Origin: Nitrospirota bacterium
Lineage (GTDB): Bacteria > Nitrospirota > Nitrospiria > Nitrospirales > Nitrospiraceae
Length of the DNA stretch: 64,000 nt
Direction of reading: 5' to 3'
Assembly: GCA_040757595.1 (NCBI GenBank)
Contig: JBFLWP010000003.1
Coordinates: 102,773 to 166,772 of the forward strand
Both the position numbers and the translations under genes were made by a program. Below the pieces are notes generated by a model that ran no database searches, was not told the DNA's origin, and saw nothing but the letters and a program-made list of their open reading frames with translations. Shown here in pieces: positions 33,264 through 42,136 of the stretch (the first letter of the stretch is position 1; each line of letters begins with the position of its first letter).

Positions 33264-34679
33264 ATGGCGCCGGCTTCTCCATTGCCCGTGTCGTCTCCGA
33301 TCCGGAAAGGGGCCAGGTCCGCGGCGCTCGAGGTGCTGACGCTCGTCGAGCGGCGTCACGACTTCGCCGACGAGGCGCTGGCTCGCGTGCTGGAACGTCG
33401 CCCGTTCGATGGGCGCGAGCGGGCCCTCTGCACGGAGCTGGTCTACGGCGTCCTGCGACATCGGGCCACGCTCGACTGGCGGCTCGCGCCCGTATCGGAC
33501 CGGCCGATCGAGCGCCTGCCGCTCCCCGTCAGGATCGCGCTCCGCCTCGCCGCCTATCAACTGCTGCACCTCCAGAAGATTCCCGCCTCGGCGGCCGTGA
33601 ACGAGTCGGTAGGCCTGGTCAAATCGGCTCGGCCGTCGCTCGGCCGGGACTGGAGCGGGTACGTGAACGCCGTCCTCCGGAGCCTGCTGCGGGCCCCCGC
33701 TCCTCCCTGGCCGGACCCGTCGGTTGATGCGGGCCAGGCCCTGGCCGTCCGCTACTCCTGTCCGGTCTGGCTGGCGGCGCGCTGGATCGACCGGCACGGG
33801 CTGGCGCGGGCTGAGGGCCTGTGCCGCGCCGCGCTCACGATCCCGCCGCTGACCCTGCGTGCCAATACCCTGCGGGTGGCCCGCGGGGCCCTGGCCGAGG
33901 AGCTGGTCCGGGCCGGATATGCCGTCAACCCGACGGCCGTCAGCCCGGTCGGCCTCGTGTTGGAGAAGTGCGGGCCGGTGGCGGAATTGGATCAATTCCG
34001 TCGGGGGCTCTGTTACGTCGAGGACGAGGGGGGACAGTTGGTGGCGCCGATCCTGGACCCGCAGCCGGGCGAGCTGGTGCTGGACGCCTGTGCGGCGCCA
34101 GGCGGCAAGGCCACGCATCTGGCCGCGCTGATGCAGAACCGCGGGCAGATCGTGGCGATGGACCGGAGCCAGCCGCGGCTCCGGTTGCTGGAGGAGAATT
34201 GCCGGCGGCTCGGCATCCGGATCATCACGCCGGTCGTGGCGGACGCGGCTGAGGACCTGTCCCGGCTGGTCGGGACGGAGCTGCCCGAGCGGCCTTTCGA
34301 CCGGATCCTGCTGGACGCCCCCTGCTCCGGACTGGGCGTGCTGCGGCGGCATCCCGAAGGCAAATGGCAGAAGGAGGAACGGCTGCTGCCGACGCATCAG
34401 ACGAGGCAATTGGCGATGCTTGATCGGGTGGCGCGCCTCTTGCGACGCGGCGGAGTGTTGGTCTATAGTACCTGCTCCACCGAGCCGGATGAAAACGAGG
34501 ACGTCATCGAGCAATTCTGCAGGACGCACGCGGAGTTCCGGCGGGAGCCCGCCGGACCCTGGCTGCCGGAGGCCGCCCGCGATCTGCTGACCGGCCGGGG
34601 GGACTTCTCGACCCTGTTCAATACCCGTTCCATGGATGCCTTCTTCGCCGCCCGGCTCCGAAAGGCCGACCGTTCATGA
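33264..34679 (+). CDS. rsmB: 16S rRNA (cytosine-967-C5)-methyltransferase RsmB
   Basis: 471 residues. The N-terminal NusB-like RNA-binding domain (about 15-165) is followed by a SAM-dependent m5C methyltransferase domain with DACAAPGGKATHLA, DAPCSGLGVLRRHP (first Cys) and YSTCSTEPDENE (catalytic Cys). It modifies C967 of 16S rRNA. Its stop overlaps the rpe start (ATGA at 34676), so the two are coupled. Confidence 0.95.
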   Translation: MAPASPLPVSSPIRKGARSAALEVLTLVERRHDFADEALARVLERRPFDGRERALCTELVYGVLRHRATLDWRLAPVSDRPIERLPLPVRIALRLAAYQLLHLQKIPASAAVNESVGLVKSARPSLGRDWSGYVNAVLRSLLRAPAPPWPDPSVDAGQALAVRYSCPVWLAARWIDRHGLARAEGLCRAALTIPPLTLRANTLRVARGALAEELVRAGYAVNPTAVSPVGLVLEKCGPVAELDQFRRGLCYVEDEGGQLVAPILDPQPGELVLDACAAPGGKATHLAALMQNRGQIVAMDRSQPRLRLLEENCRRLGIRIITPVVADAAEDLSRLVGTELPERPFDRILLDAPCSGLGVLRRHPEGKWQKEERLLPTHQTRQLAMLDRVARLLRRGGVLVYSTCSTEPDENEDVIEQFCRTHAEFRREPAGPWLPEAARDLLTGRGDFSTLFNTRSMDAFFAARLRKADRS

Positions 34680-35392
34680 CTCGTCCAGGCGTCCGCATCG
34701 CCCCGTCCATCCTCTCCGCCGATTTTGCCCGTCTTTCAGACGAGGTGTCCCGCGTGGAGAAGGGCGGAGCCGATTTGCTCCACATCGACGTGATGGACGG
34801 GCATTTCGTGCCGAACCTCACCGTGGGGCCGCCGATTGTGGAGGCCCTCCGGAAGGTCACGAAGCTGCCGCTGGACGTGCACCTGATGATGACCAACCCG
34901 GACGCCTTCATCCCGGAGTTCGCCAACGCCGGGGCCGATTACCTGACGGTCCACGTGGAAACGTGCCCGCACCTGCATCGCACGATCCAGTCCATCAAGG
35001 AACGGGGCGTGAAGGCGGGGGTCTCGCTCAACCCGGCGACCCCGCTCAACGCCATCGAGGGCGTCATCGGAGACGTGGATCTGCTGCTCGTCATGACCGT
35101 CAACCCGGGGTTCGGCGGCCAGCACTTCATCGCCTCGACGCTCGAGAAAATCTCTCGCGCCCGACAGATCATCAACCGGAGCGGCAGCGCGGCCCTGCTC
35201 GAGGTGGACGGCGGAGTCAAGGTGGAAAACGCCGCCCAAATCGCCCGGGCGGGCGCGGACATCTTCGTCTCCGGATCGGCTATCTTCTCCAGCGCGGACT
35301 ATGGCGCCACGATCAAGGCGATGCGGCAGGCCGCCCAGGCCGCGCGCAAAGGGATCAGGGGCGCGGGCGCTGCGGCCGGCGGGAGGGCGTGA
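34676..35392 (+). CDS. rpe: Ribulose-phosphate 3-epimerase
   Basis: 238 residues, TIM barrel. IAPSILSADFARL, the metal-binding His in LLHIDVMDGHFVPN, LDVHLMM, 'MTVNPGFGGQ' and LEVDGGV are all diagnostic of Rpe. It interconverts ribulose-5-P and xylulose-5-P in the pentose phosphate/Calvin pathways. The C-terminus has an extra Gly/Ala/Arg tail. Coupled to rsmB upstream; pheS starts 6 nt downstream. Confidence 0.97.
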   Translation: MTRPGVRIAPSILSADFARLSDEVSRVEKGGADLLHIDVMDGHFVPNLTVGPPIVEALRKVTKLPLDVHLMMTNPDAFIPEFANAGADYLTVHVETCPHLHRTIQSIKERGVKAGVSLNPATPLNAIEGVIGDVDLLLVMTVNPGFGGQHFIASTLEKISRARQIINRSGSAALLEVDGGVKVENAAQIARAGADIFVSGSAIFSSADYGATIKAMRQAAQAARKGIRGAGAAAGGRA

Positions 35393-35398
35393 GGCACG

Positions 35399-36979
35399 GT
35401 GGATCCCTCTTCCCTCATCAGCAGCCTGCATCCGCTGGAAATCAAGGTCCTGACCTCGCTCCGCGACCGTCAAGCCCAGTCCCCGTCCGGGTCCCTGAAG
35501 GAAGAGGAGCTGGCCCAGGCCGCGTCGCTCGAGCTGGCGCAGGTCAGCATGGCGATCGGGTGGCTGCTGACCAAGGGCTTGCTCGCCGTCCAGCAGGAAA
35601 CCGTCGTCCGCCTGGCGTCCCTCACCCCGATCGGCAAGCGGTACTTCGAGAAGTATTCGCCGGTGGAGCGGATCCTCTCGGCCCTGCGGGACGCAAGCAA
35701 GACCGGGAAGCGGCTCACCATCCAGGACATCCAGGCCCGGGAGGGGCTGGAACCCAGCGAGGTGAGCGGCGCGGTCGGGGCCCTGAAGAAGGAAGGGGCG
35801 GTCAGGATCGTGCCGGGCGGCTTCATCGAAGCCACGGGGGCCCCGAGCCCCACCGCCGAATCGCTCCGCGCGCTGCTGCGGGATCTGCAGGGCACGTCCA
35901 AGAAGCTCGACTCGTTTCCGGAGCCCACGCGCCGGGTGATCGAGCAGCATGCGGTCAAGCGGGGGAACGCCCAGGAACCCTTCCGGATCGACGACCGGGT
36001 CGAGCGCTGGTACCGGCTGACCCAGGAGGGGGCGGCCGTCGCGCAACTCGTCTCGGAGGCAGGCCCCCTGGAGGAAGTGTCTCAGCTCACGCCGGAGCTC
36101 CTCAAGGACGGGTCCTGGCGGACCAAGCGCTTCCGCAAATACACGATCAGCCTCCGTCCGCCGCGCGTTCCGACCGGCAAGCGGCACCCCTATCGCGAGT
36201 TCCTGGACCAGGTCAAACACAAGTTCGCGAGCATGGGGTTCGAGGAGATGCGCGGCCCCCTAGTCGAAACCGAATTCTGGAACATGGACGCCCTGTACAT
36301 GCCGCAGTTCCACCCGGCCCGCGCGATCCACGACGTGTACTTCGTCAAGCAGCCGACCCACGCGCGCGAAGACGGCTCGCACGAGCCGTTCCTTGCACGG
36401 GTGGCGGCCGTCCATCGTGACGGGGGCGACACGGGCTCGACCGGCTGGGGCTATGACTACGACTTGGCGCGCGCCCGCCGCCTGGTGTTGCGGAGCCAGG
36501 GGACGGCGGTCTCGGCCCGCACGGTGGCCGCAGGCCCCAAGGTCCCGGGCAAGTACTTTTCCATCGCCCGGTGCTTCCGGTACGACCAGGCGGACGCCAC
36601 CCACGCCACGGATTTTTTCCAGATCGAGGGCATCGTCCTGGGCTCAGACATCAACTTTCGGACCCTGTTGGGCCTCCTGGACCTGTTCGCGCGCGAGGTG
36701 GCCCAGGCGAAGGAAAGCCGGTTCCTTCCCGCCTATTTCCCCTTCACGGAGCCCTCGGTCGAGTTGCACGTGCGCCATCCCAAGCTGGGTTGGATGGAGC
36801 TGGGCGGCGCCGGCCTCTTCCGGCCGGAAGTCACGCTGCCGCTCGGCGTGACCGTGCCGGTCATCGCCTGGGGATTGGGACTGGACCGCATGGCCATGGT
36901 CGCGCTGGGGATTCACGACATCCGCGACCTGTTCTCTGCGGATCTGGACATGATCCGCACGACGCGGGCACATTTCTGA
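35399..36979 (+). CDS. pheS: Phenylalanyl-tRNA synthetase alpha subunit, archaeal/eukaryotic type
   Basis: 526 residues, against about 330-350 for the usual bacterial PheS. The N-terminal 200 residues are winged-helix DNA/tRNA-binding-like modules (LHPLEIKVLTSLRDR; LTIQDIQAREGLEPSEVSGAV), as in archaeal and eukaryotic cytosolic alpha subunits. The class II core has 'GFEEMRGPLVETEFWNMDAL' with MPQFHPAR (motif 2 region), a GWGYDYD insertion and 'GLGLDRMAMVALGI' (motif 3). It charges tRNA-Phe as an alpha2-beta2 enzyme with PheT. GTG start at 35399 with GAGG just upstream. Confidence 0.93.
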   Translation: MDPSSLISSLHPLEIKVLTSLRDRQAQSPSGSLKEEELAQAASLELAQVSMAIGWLLTKGLLAVQQETVVRLASLTPIGKRYFEKYSPVERILSALRDASKTGKRLTIQDIQAREGLEPSEVSGAVGALKKEGAVRIVPGGFIEATGAPSPTAESLRALLRDLQGTSKKLDSFPEPTRRVIEQHAVKRGNAQEPFRIDDRVERWYRLTQEGAAVAQLVSEAGPLEEVSQLTPELLKDGSWRTKRFRKYTISLRPPRVPTGKRHPYREFLDQVKHKFASMGFEEMRGPLVETEFWNMDALYMPQFHPARAIHDVYFVKQPTHAREDGSHEPFLARVAAVHRDGGDTGSTGWGYDYDLARARRLVLRSQGTAVSARTVAAGPKVPGKYFSIARCFRYDQADATHATDFFQIEGIVLGSDINFRTLLGLLDLFAREVAQAKESRFLPAYFPFTEPSVELHVRHPKLGWMELGGAGLFRPEVTLPLGVTVPVIAWGLGLDRMAMVALGIHDIRDLFSADLDMIRTTRAHF

Positions 36980-36984
36980 GAAAC

Positions 36985-37076
36985 CGTGATCGGTGGAAGG
37001 TGATCGGTGATGGGTGTCAGCCAGGAAAGGGGCTTCTCCGGATTCACTGATCACCCATCACCCGTCACCTGTCACC
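36985..37076. repeat. Heptad palindromic element H3 (GGTGAYN type)
   Basis: Left arm 36985-37019: CGTGATC, GGTGGAA, GGTGATC, GGTGATG, GGTGTCA. Right arm 37042-37076: ATTCACT, GATCACC, CATCACC, CGTCACC, TGTCACC. The arms pair in heptad register around a 22-nt loop. The element fills the pheS-pheT gap: it starts 5 nt after the stop and ends 9 nt before the start. Confidence 0.93.
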
Positions 37077-37085
37077 GCTAGGAAC

Positions 37086-38786
37086 ATGCCGACCATCTCG
37101 ATTCATCAGTCTGATCTCGCGCAGCTCCTGGGCCGTTCGGTCTCGCCCAAGGACCTGGAGGCCTGGCTTCCGCTCGTGAAGGGAGAGCTGAAGGACCAGG
37201 ACGGCGAGACCGGGGAACTGCGCATCGAGCTGCAGGACAGCAACCGGCCGGACCTCTGGTCCTGCGAGGGCGTGGCCAGGCAGATCCGCGTCAAGCTGAC
37301 GGGCGCCGCTCCGGCCTATCCGTTTTTCCGCGCCTCTCAGAGGCCGGCCCGCCGGCTGGTGGTCTCGCCTGGCCTGGAGTCGGTGCGCCCCTTCGTGGCG
37401 GCCTGCGGCGCCACCGGGTATCGGGTGACGGAGCACGGGCTGGCTCAGCTCATCCAGGTCCAGGAGAAGCTGGCCGACATCTTCGGCCGCAAGCGCCGAA
37501 CCGTCTCGATCGGTCTGTACCGCCTCCCCTCCATCGTCTTTCCGGTGAGCTACCGGCTGGTCAAGCCGGACGAAGCCCGCTTTACGCCGCTGGGCTTCGA
37601 GGACAAGCTGTCCTTGCGGGAGATCCTGGCCGTGCACCCGAAGGGCGTGGAGTACGGGCCCATCCTCGCCGGCCGCGACCGGCTGCCCTTGCTGGCCGAT
37701 CAGGAGGGGCAGGTGCTCTCGCTCCCGCCCGTCATCAACAGCCGGGAGATCGGGGAAGTGCAGGTGGGGGATCAGGCGTTGTTCGTGGAAGTCACCGGGA
37801 CCGACCTCCCGATGGTGCTGCTGACGCTGAACATCCTGGCCGTCAACCTGGCGGATCGCGGCGCCGCCATCGAGCCGATCGAGGTGGTCTATCCCTACGA
37901 GACCCGGTTCGGCAAAAGCGTGCGCACGCCCCTGGACTTCGGCAAGGCCCGGTCCATTCCGCTCAAGCTCGTCGAGACGGCGCTGGGCGAATCCCTGGAC
38001 GCGGAGCAGACGCGGGAGGCCCTGCAAACCTACGGGTACGAGGTCGGCGCGGCTCGCGGGAAACTGTCCGCCAAGCTTCCCCCGTACCGGAACGACCTGA
38101 TGCACGCGGTCGACGTCGTCGAGGACATCGCCATCAGCCGGGGGTACGGGACGTTCGCGCCGGTGATGCCGTCCCAGTTCACGGTGGGCAGCTTGTCACG
38201 GCTGGAGCAGGTGTCTGACCAGGTCCGCGATCTCATGGTCGGGCTCGGCTTTCAAGAGATCATCTCCAACATCATGGCGTCGCGACCCGAGTTGATCGGG
38301 CGCATGCGCCTGGCCGACAGCGCCTGGGGACAGGTCGTGGAAGTGGAGAACGTCATGTCCCAGAGCTATTCCTGCCTGCGACAGTGGATCACGCCGTCGC
38401 TGTTGCGGGTGGAGGCGGCGTCCAGCCGGGCCTTTTACCCGCACCGGCTGTTCGAGGTCGGAGAGGCCGCCGTGCCGGATTCGACGCAGGAGCTCGGGTC
38501 GCGCACCGTCCTGGCCCTGGGCGCGTTGATCGCCCACGCGAACGCGAACTTCTCCGAAGCCCATTCCTGCCTGGACGTGCTGCTGTTCTATCTGAATTGC
38601 GCGTACGCCCTGGAGCCGGCGGGGCACCCCTCGTTCCTCGAAGGCCGGGCGGGGCGCATCCTCATCCAGGGCCGGCCCGCCGGCCTGATCGGCGAGCTTC
38701 ACCCGGAGGTGCTGGAGCAGTGGGAGATTGCGATGCCGACGGTGGTGTTCGAGTTGGAAGTCGACCGGCTGCTCGGAAGGAACTGA
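37086..38786 (+). CDS. pheT: Phenylalanyl-tRNA synthetase beta subunit, archaeal/eukaryotic type
   Basis: 566 residues, against about 800 for typical bacterial PheT. It lacks the N-terminal EMAP-like tRNA-binding domain and the C-terminal FDX-ACB domain and starts directly with the short 'LLGRSVSPKDLEAWLPL' segment typical of archaeal beta. A B3/B4 editing-type region and the B5 domain ('LPPYRNDLMHAVDVVEDIAISRGY') precede a catalytic-like core (MVGLGFQEIISNIM). Together with the long PheS this indicates an archaeal-type PheRS. AGGA sits 3 nt before the ATG at 37086. Confidence 0.93.
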   Translation: MPTISIHQSDLAQLLGRSVSPKDLEAWLPLVKGELKDQDGETGELRIELQDSNRPDLWSCEGVARQIRVKLTGAAPAYPFFRASQRPARRLVVSPGLESVRPFVAACGATGYRVTEHGLAQLIQVQEKLADIFGRKRRTVSIGLYRLPSIVFPVSYRLVKPDEARFTPLGFEDKLSLREILAVHPKGVEYGPILAGRDRLPLLADQEGQVLSLPPVINSREIGEVQVGDQALFVEVTGTDLPMVLLTLNILAVNLADRGAAIEPIEVVYPYETRFGKSVRTPLDFGKARSIPLKLVETALGESLDAEQTREALQTYGYEVGAARGKLSAKLPPYRNDLMHAVDVVEDIAISRGYGTFAPVMPSQFTVGSLSRLEQVSDQVRDLMVGLGFQEIISNIMASRPELIGRMRLADSAWGQVVEVENVMSQSYSCLRQWITPSLLRVEAASSRAFYPHRLFEVGEAAVPDSTQELGSRTVLALGALIAHANANFSEAHSCLDVLLFYLNCAYALEPAGHPSFLEGRAGRILIQGRPAGLIGELHPEVLEQWEIAMPTVVFELEVDRLLGRN

Positions 38787-38791
38787 AGAAG

Positions 38792-38819
38792 GTGGCCAGT
38801 TACGCCCTGACCACTCTTT
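38792..38819. terminator. Candidate bidirectional terminator between pheT and rplT
   Basis: GTGGCCAG (38792-38799) and CTGACCAC (38807-38814) form an 8-bp stem with one G-T wobble and a 7-nt loop, followed by TCTTT on the plus strand. It fills the 32-nt gap between the convergent operons. The U-tract is short. Confidence 0.45.
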
Positions 38820-39175
38820 CACGCAACTGCGGCCTTGGCCATCTGAGCCAGCTTGTCGAATCCCGCCGGGTCTTTGATGGCCAGATCCGACAGGACCTTC
38901 CGATCCAGCAAGACGTTGGCCTTCTTCAGCGCGTTCATGAACCGGCTGTACGTCAGGCCGTGCTGCCGGACGGCTGCGCTGATGCGGGTGACCCAGAGCC
39001 GCCGGAAATCCCGCTTGCGCTTCCGTCGTCCGATGTAGGCGTAGACCTGGCCCTTGTCCACGGACTCCGTCGCGGTCCGGAACAGCCGACTCTTTCCCCC
39101 GTACTGGCCTTTCGCCAGCTTGATCCGCTTCTTTCTCCGCTGTCTGGTCTTGAACCCGCCTTTTACGCGAGGCAT
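38819..39175 (-). CDS. rplT: 50S ribosomal protein L20
   Basis: 118 residues beginning MPRVKGG and containing the L20 signature 'KAKGQYGGKSRLF'-like segment and RKRDFRRLWVTRI. Last gene of the conserved thrS-infC-rpmI-rplT order. It binds 23S rRNA and in other bacteria represses its own operon. The pheS gene that normally follows rplT is here on the opposite strand. Confidence 0.98.
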   Translation of the reverse strand: MPRVKGGFKTRQRRKKRIKLAKGQYGGKSRLFRTATESVDKGQVYAYIGRRKRKRDFRRLWVTRISAAVRQHGLTYSRFMNALKKANVLLDRKVLSDLAIKDPAGFDKLAQMAKAAVA

Positions 39176-39197
39176 GTTTCAAACTCCTTTGTGGCTC

Positions 39198-39269
39198 GAG
39201 GTGCGAGGCACGGGGCTAGAGGCAAAAGGCAACCATTTCCCTCGCCTCGCGCCCCTTGTCCCTCGCCTC
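39198..39269. repeat. Heptad palindromic element H4 (GAGGCNN type)
   Basis: Left arm 39198-39232: GAGGTGC, GAGGCAC, GGGGCTA, GAGGCAA, AAGGCAA. Right arm 39242-39269: TCGCCTC, GCGCCCC, TTGTCCC, TCGCCTC (inverted GAGGCGA-type). Loop 9 nt. It lies between the rpmI stop (39271) and the rplT start (39175) on the minus strand. Confidence 0.9.
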
Positions 39270-39270
39270 A

Positions 39271-39477
39271 TCATCCGTTGTAAGGCAACAGGCGGCTGAC
39301 GGCCAGGCGCATACCGGCGTCGACCGCCGCGGCTCCCGTGATCCGGCGCTTGCGCGTCCTCGATTTCGAAGTCAAGAGGTGGCGCTTGCCGGCCTTGCGC
39401 CGCATCAGTTTCCCCCCGCCGGTCCGTTTGAACCGCTTGCTCGTCCCGCTGTGAGATTTGAGTTTCATTCCCGCCAT
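39271..39477 (-). CDS. rpmI: 50S ribosomal protein L35
   Basis: 68 residues, highly basic, with the L35 signature MKLKSHSGTSKRFKRTGGGK and RHLLTSKSRTRKR. It joins the large subunit. Start ATG 39477 is chosen because AGGAG lies 8 nt upstream; ATG 39468 gives the more usual N-terminus but the spacing is 17 nt. Between infC and rplT as expected. Confidence 0.97.
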   Translation of the reverse strand: MAGMKLKSHSGTSKRFKRTGGGKLMRRKAGKRHLLTSKSRTRKRRITGAAAVDAGMRLAVSRLLPYNG

Positions 39478-39512
39478 GTTTCTTGCTCCTATCGTTTTAT
39501 AGCTGGAAGCCG

Positions 39513-40022
39513 TTAGCCCTTCGGCGCGACGATCATGATCAGGCTCCGGCCCTCGAACCGGGGCGCATACTCCACGGTGCCGACTTCGCCCAGGCTCGCG
39601 ATCACCGTGTCCATGACCGCCCGGCCCATTTCCTGGTTCGCCATTTCCCGTCCGCGAAACGTCACCGTGACCTTGGTCTTGTTGCCGTCCGCGAGGAATT
39701 CCTTCATGTGCCGGATCTTGATCTCCAGGTCGTGCTTGTCGGTCCGGGGCCGCAGCTTGATCTCCTTGACCTGCGTGGATTTCTGGTGCCGGCGGCTTTG
39801 GTGCTCCTTCTTGCTCAGCTCGTACTTGTACTTCCCGTAGTCCATGATCCGGCAAACGGGCGGCTGGGATGTGGGTGCGACCTCGACCAGATCGTAGCCC
39901 AGATCCAGCGCCTTTCGGTACGCGTCGGGGGTCGCCATGATGCCCAACTGCTCCCCTTCGGGACCGATGACGCGGACTTGCGGGATCCGGATTTCACGAT
40001 TCACGCGAAGCTTGGGGACGAT
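39513..40022 (-). CDS. infC: Translation initiation factor IF-3, with ATC start codon
   Basis: 169 residues. The IF-3 N-domain (RVNREIRIPQVRVIGPEG) and C-domain ('DLEIKIRHMKEFLADGNKTKV') are complete. No ATG, GTG or TTG lies in frame before the conserved RVNREI except far upstream in thrS. An AAGAGGTG Shine-Dalgarno (40033-40026 region) precedes an ATC codon at 40022-40020 with 4 nt spacing, giving IVPKLRVN. This parallels the AUU start of E. coli infC, where IF-3 discriminates against its own non-standard start. It follows thrS by 16 nt. Confidence 0.92.
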   Translation of the reverse strand: MVPKLRVNREIRIPQVRVIGPEGEQLGIMATPDAYRKALDLGYDLVEVAPTSQPPVCRIMDYGKYKYELSKKEHQSRRHQKSTQVKEIKLRPRTDKHDLEIKIRHMKEFLADGNKTKVTVTFRGREMANQEMGRAVMDTVIASLGEVGTVEYAPRFEGRSLIMIVAPKG

Positions 40023-40038
40023 ACGGCACCTCTTGGTG

Positions 40039-41982
40039 TCAGGTTGACTGCAGCGACATCGCCTGGGCGATGTCGGCCTGGATCGTGGCGAGCACTTCCG
40101 CCTGGGACAGTGGGGCCGCAAGCTGCTCGCCGCCACGCTTGCGGACGGAGACCTTTCCCTCCTGCTTCTCGCGCGCACCGACGACGAGCATGTAGGGAAT
40201 CTTGGCCTTCTCCGCCTCGCGGATCTTGTAGCCCGCCTTCTCGTTGCGCGCATCCACGTCCACGCGCAGTCCCGCGGCCCGGAGCCGCTCGGCGACGGAG
40301 TGGGCGTAATCCAACTGGTGTTCGCTGATCGGGAGCACGACGGCCTGGACCGGGGCCAGCCAGGTCGGGAAGGCGCCCGCATAGTGCTCGAGGAGGATCC
40401 CGAAGAAGCGCTCGATCGAACCCATGAGCGCGCGGTGGATCATGATCGGCTGGTGGGCCCTCCCGTCCTCGCCCGTGTAGGTCAGCTCGAAACGCTGGGG
40501 ATTGTTGAAGTCCACTTGCACGGTCGAGCACTGCCAGGCCCGGCCGAGCACGTCCTTGATCTTGATGTCGATCTTGGGGCCGTAGAAGACCCCTTCGCCG
40601 GGGTCGACCCGGTACGCCACTCCCCGCCCCTTCAGCGCCGCCTCCAGCGCGCCGGTGGCCTGGGCCCAGTTGTCCGCCGAGCCCACGGCCTTCTCCGGCC
40701 TGGTGGAGAGGTACACCTCGAACTCGGAGAAGCCGAAGGTGCGCAGGACGAAGAACGTGAAGTCCAGCACGCGGCTGACTTCCGGTTCGATCTGGTCGGG
40801 CCGGCAGAACAGGTGGGCGTCGTCCTGTGTGAATCCCCGCACGCGCAGGAGCCCGTGCAGCACGCCCGTCCGTTCGTAACGGTACACCGTGCCCAGCTCG
40901 CCGTACCGGATCGGCAGGTCCCGGTAGCTCCGCAGGTGGGACTTGTAGATCATGATGTGGAACGGGCAGTTCATGGGTTTGAGCTGGTACTCGCTGGCTT
41001 CCAGCTTCATCGGCGCGAACATGTTCTCGCGGTAGTAGTCCACGTGCCCGCTGGTGCGCCAGAGGTCCAGCCGTGCCACGTGCGGCGAATAGACCAGCTC
41101 GTAACCCTGCCTGAGGTGCTGCTCGCGCCAGAAGTTTTCGATCAGGAGGCGGACGAGCGCCCCCTTGGGATGCCACAACACGAGCCCGGGCCCGATTTCG
41201 TCCTGGATCGTGATCAGGTCCAGCTCCCTGCCCAGCCGCCGGTGGTCGCGCCGCTTGATCTCCTCGAGCTTGGCCAGGTGGGCATCCAGCTCGGCCTGGG
41301 TCGGGAACGAGGTGCCGTAGATCCGCTGGAGCATCGGGTTGCGCTCGTCGCCCCGCCAGTAGGCACCGGCGCTGGAGACGAGCTTGATGGCTCCGACCCG
41401 GCCGGTCGAGGGCAGGTGCGGCCCTCGGCAGAGGTCGATGAAGCCGCCCTGGTCGTAGAGCGATGCGACCTCCTCCTCGATGGATTCGAGGATCTCGGCC
41501 TTGTAAGGCTCCCCACGCTGCCGGAAGAAAGCAGCGGCTTCCTTCCTCGGCATTTCCAGACGCTTGAACGGGCGGTTCGCCTTGATGATCTCGCGGGCGC
41601 GCGCCTCGATTTTTTCGAGGTCCTCCGGAGTGAACGGCCGCTCGAACGCGAAGTCATAGTAGAACCCGTCCTCGATGGCCGGCCCGATCGTGAGCTGGGC
41701 GGAGGGGAACACTTCCTTGACCGCCTGGGCCATGATGTGGGTGCTGCTGTGACGGTAGACCTCTTTCCCCTCCGGCGAATCGAAGGCGAGCGGCTCCAGG
41801 GCCGCGTCCTCGGTCAGGATCGTGGCGAGGTCTCTGGCGACCCCGTTCACCTTGACCGCGAAGGCGTCAGGAGTCAGCGCGCCGGCCTCGCGCAGGGCCT
41901 GCTCGGCGGTGCAGCCGGACGGGACCTGTCGGGCGGCTCCGCCCGGCAGGGTGACGGCAATCTGTTGGGTTCCGATCGGCAT
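40039..41982 (-). CDS. thrS: Threonyl-tRNA synthetase
   Basis: 647 residues with TGS domain (about 10-65), editing domain with [10 protein letters not shown] and SAGAYWRG, a class II catalytic core with zinc ligands in [10 protein letters not shown], and the C-terminal anticodon domain ('[21 protein letters not shown]'-like). It charges tRNA-Thr and edits Ser-tRNA-Thr. First gene of thrS-infC-rpmI-rplT. The open frame reaches a TTG at 41994, but ATG 41982 (PIGTQQIAV) is preferred. The tRNA-Val terminator hairpin lies immediately upstream. Confidence 0.97.
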   Translation of the reverse strand: MPIGTQQIAVTLPGGAARQVPSGCTAEQALREAGALTPDAFAVKVNGVARDLATILTEDAALEPLAFDSPEGKEVYRHSSTHIMAQAVKEVFPSAQLTIGPAIEDGFYYDFAFERPFTPEDLEKIEARAREIIKANRPFKRLEMPRKEAAAFFRQRGEPYKAEILESIEEEVASLYDQGGFIDLCRGPHLPSTGRVGAIKLVSSAGAYWRGDERNPMLQRIYGTSFPTQAELDAHLAKLEEIKRRDHRRLGRELDLITIQDEIGPGLVLWHPKGALVRLLIENFWREQHLRQGYELVYSPHVARLDLWRTSGHVDYYRENMFAPMKLEASEYQLKPMNCPFHIMIYKSHLRSYRDLPIRYGELGTVYRYERTGVLHGLLRVRGFTQDDAHLFCRPDQIEPEVSRVLDFTFFVLRTFGFSEFEVYLSTRPEKAVGSADNWAQATGALEAALKGRGVAYRVDPGEGVFYGPKIDIKIKDVLGRAWQCSTVQVDFNNPQRFELTYTGEDGRAHQPIMIHRALMGSIERFFGILLEHYAGAFPTWLAPVQAVVLPISEHQLDYAHSVAERLRAAGLRVDVDARNEKAGYKIREAEKAKIPYMLVVGAREKQEGKVSVRKRGGEQLAAPLSQAEVLATIQADIAQAMSLQST

Positions 41983-41992
41983 CGTTTCAAAC

Positions 41993-42038
41993 AAGAAAAG
42001 GCATCAGAACCGCATCCGGAGCCTGGCGGTCCGATGCC
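41993..42038 (-). terminator. Intrinsic terminator after tRNA-Val / before thrS
   Basis: On the minus strand GGCATCGGACCGC pairs with GCGGTTCTGATGCC across a 12-nt loop (42038-42000), with one bulge, and is followed by TTTTCTT (41999-41993). It should end the tRNA-Val transcript. Because it lies just 11 nt before the thrS start it could also act as an attenuator of the thrS operon. Confidence 0.7.
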
Positions 42039-42048
42039 CTCGGTCGGA

Positions 42049-42123
42049 TGGTAGGCGCGGACGGTCTTGAACCGTCGACCTCTACCGTGTCAAGGTAGCG
42101 CTCTCCCCCTGAGCTACGCGCCT
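42049..42123 (-). tRNA. tRNA-Val (GAC)
   Basis: 75 nt including an encoded CCA. The acceptor stem AGGCGCG/CGCGCCT is perfect. The anticodon arm CTACC-TTGACAC-GGTAG gives anticodon GAC, and the T-arm is GACGG-TTCAAGA-CCGTC. It decodes GUC/GUU Val codons. Confidence 0.96.
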
Positions 42124-42136
42124 AACGTCCGCGGCC

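Noticed and set aside
34636..36420. 594-residue plus-strand frame overlapping rpe and pheS
   Set aside because: It is in a different frame from two well-supported genes and is Arg/Gly/Pro-rich without motifs, a G+C-rich shadow.
36985..37076. Heptad elements as CRISPR arrays
   Set aside because: Units are 7 nt, contiguous, degenerate and inverted in the second arm. There are no 20-40 nt spacers, no constant repeat and no cas genes.
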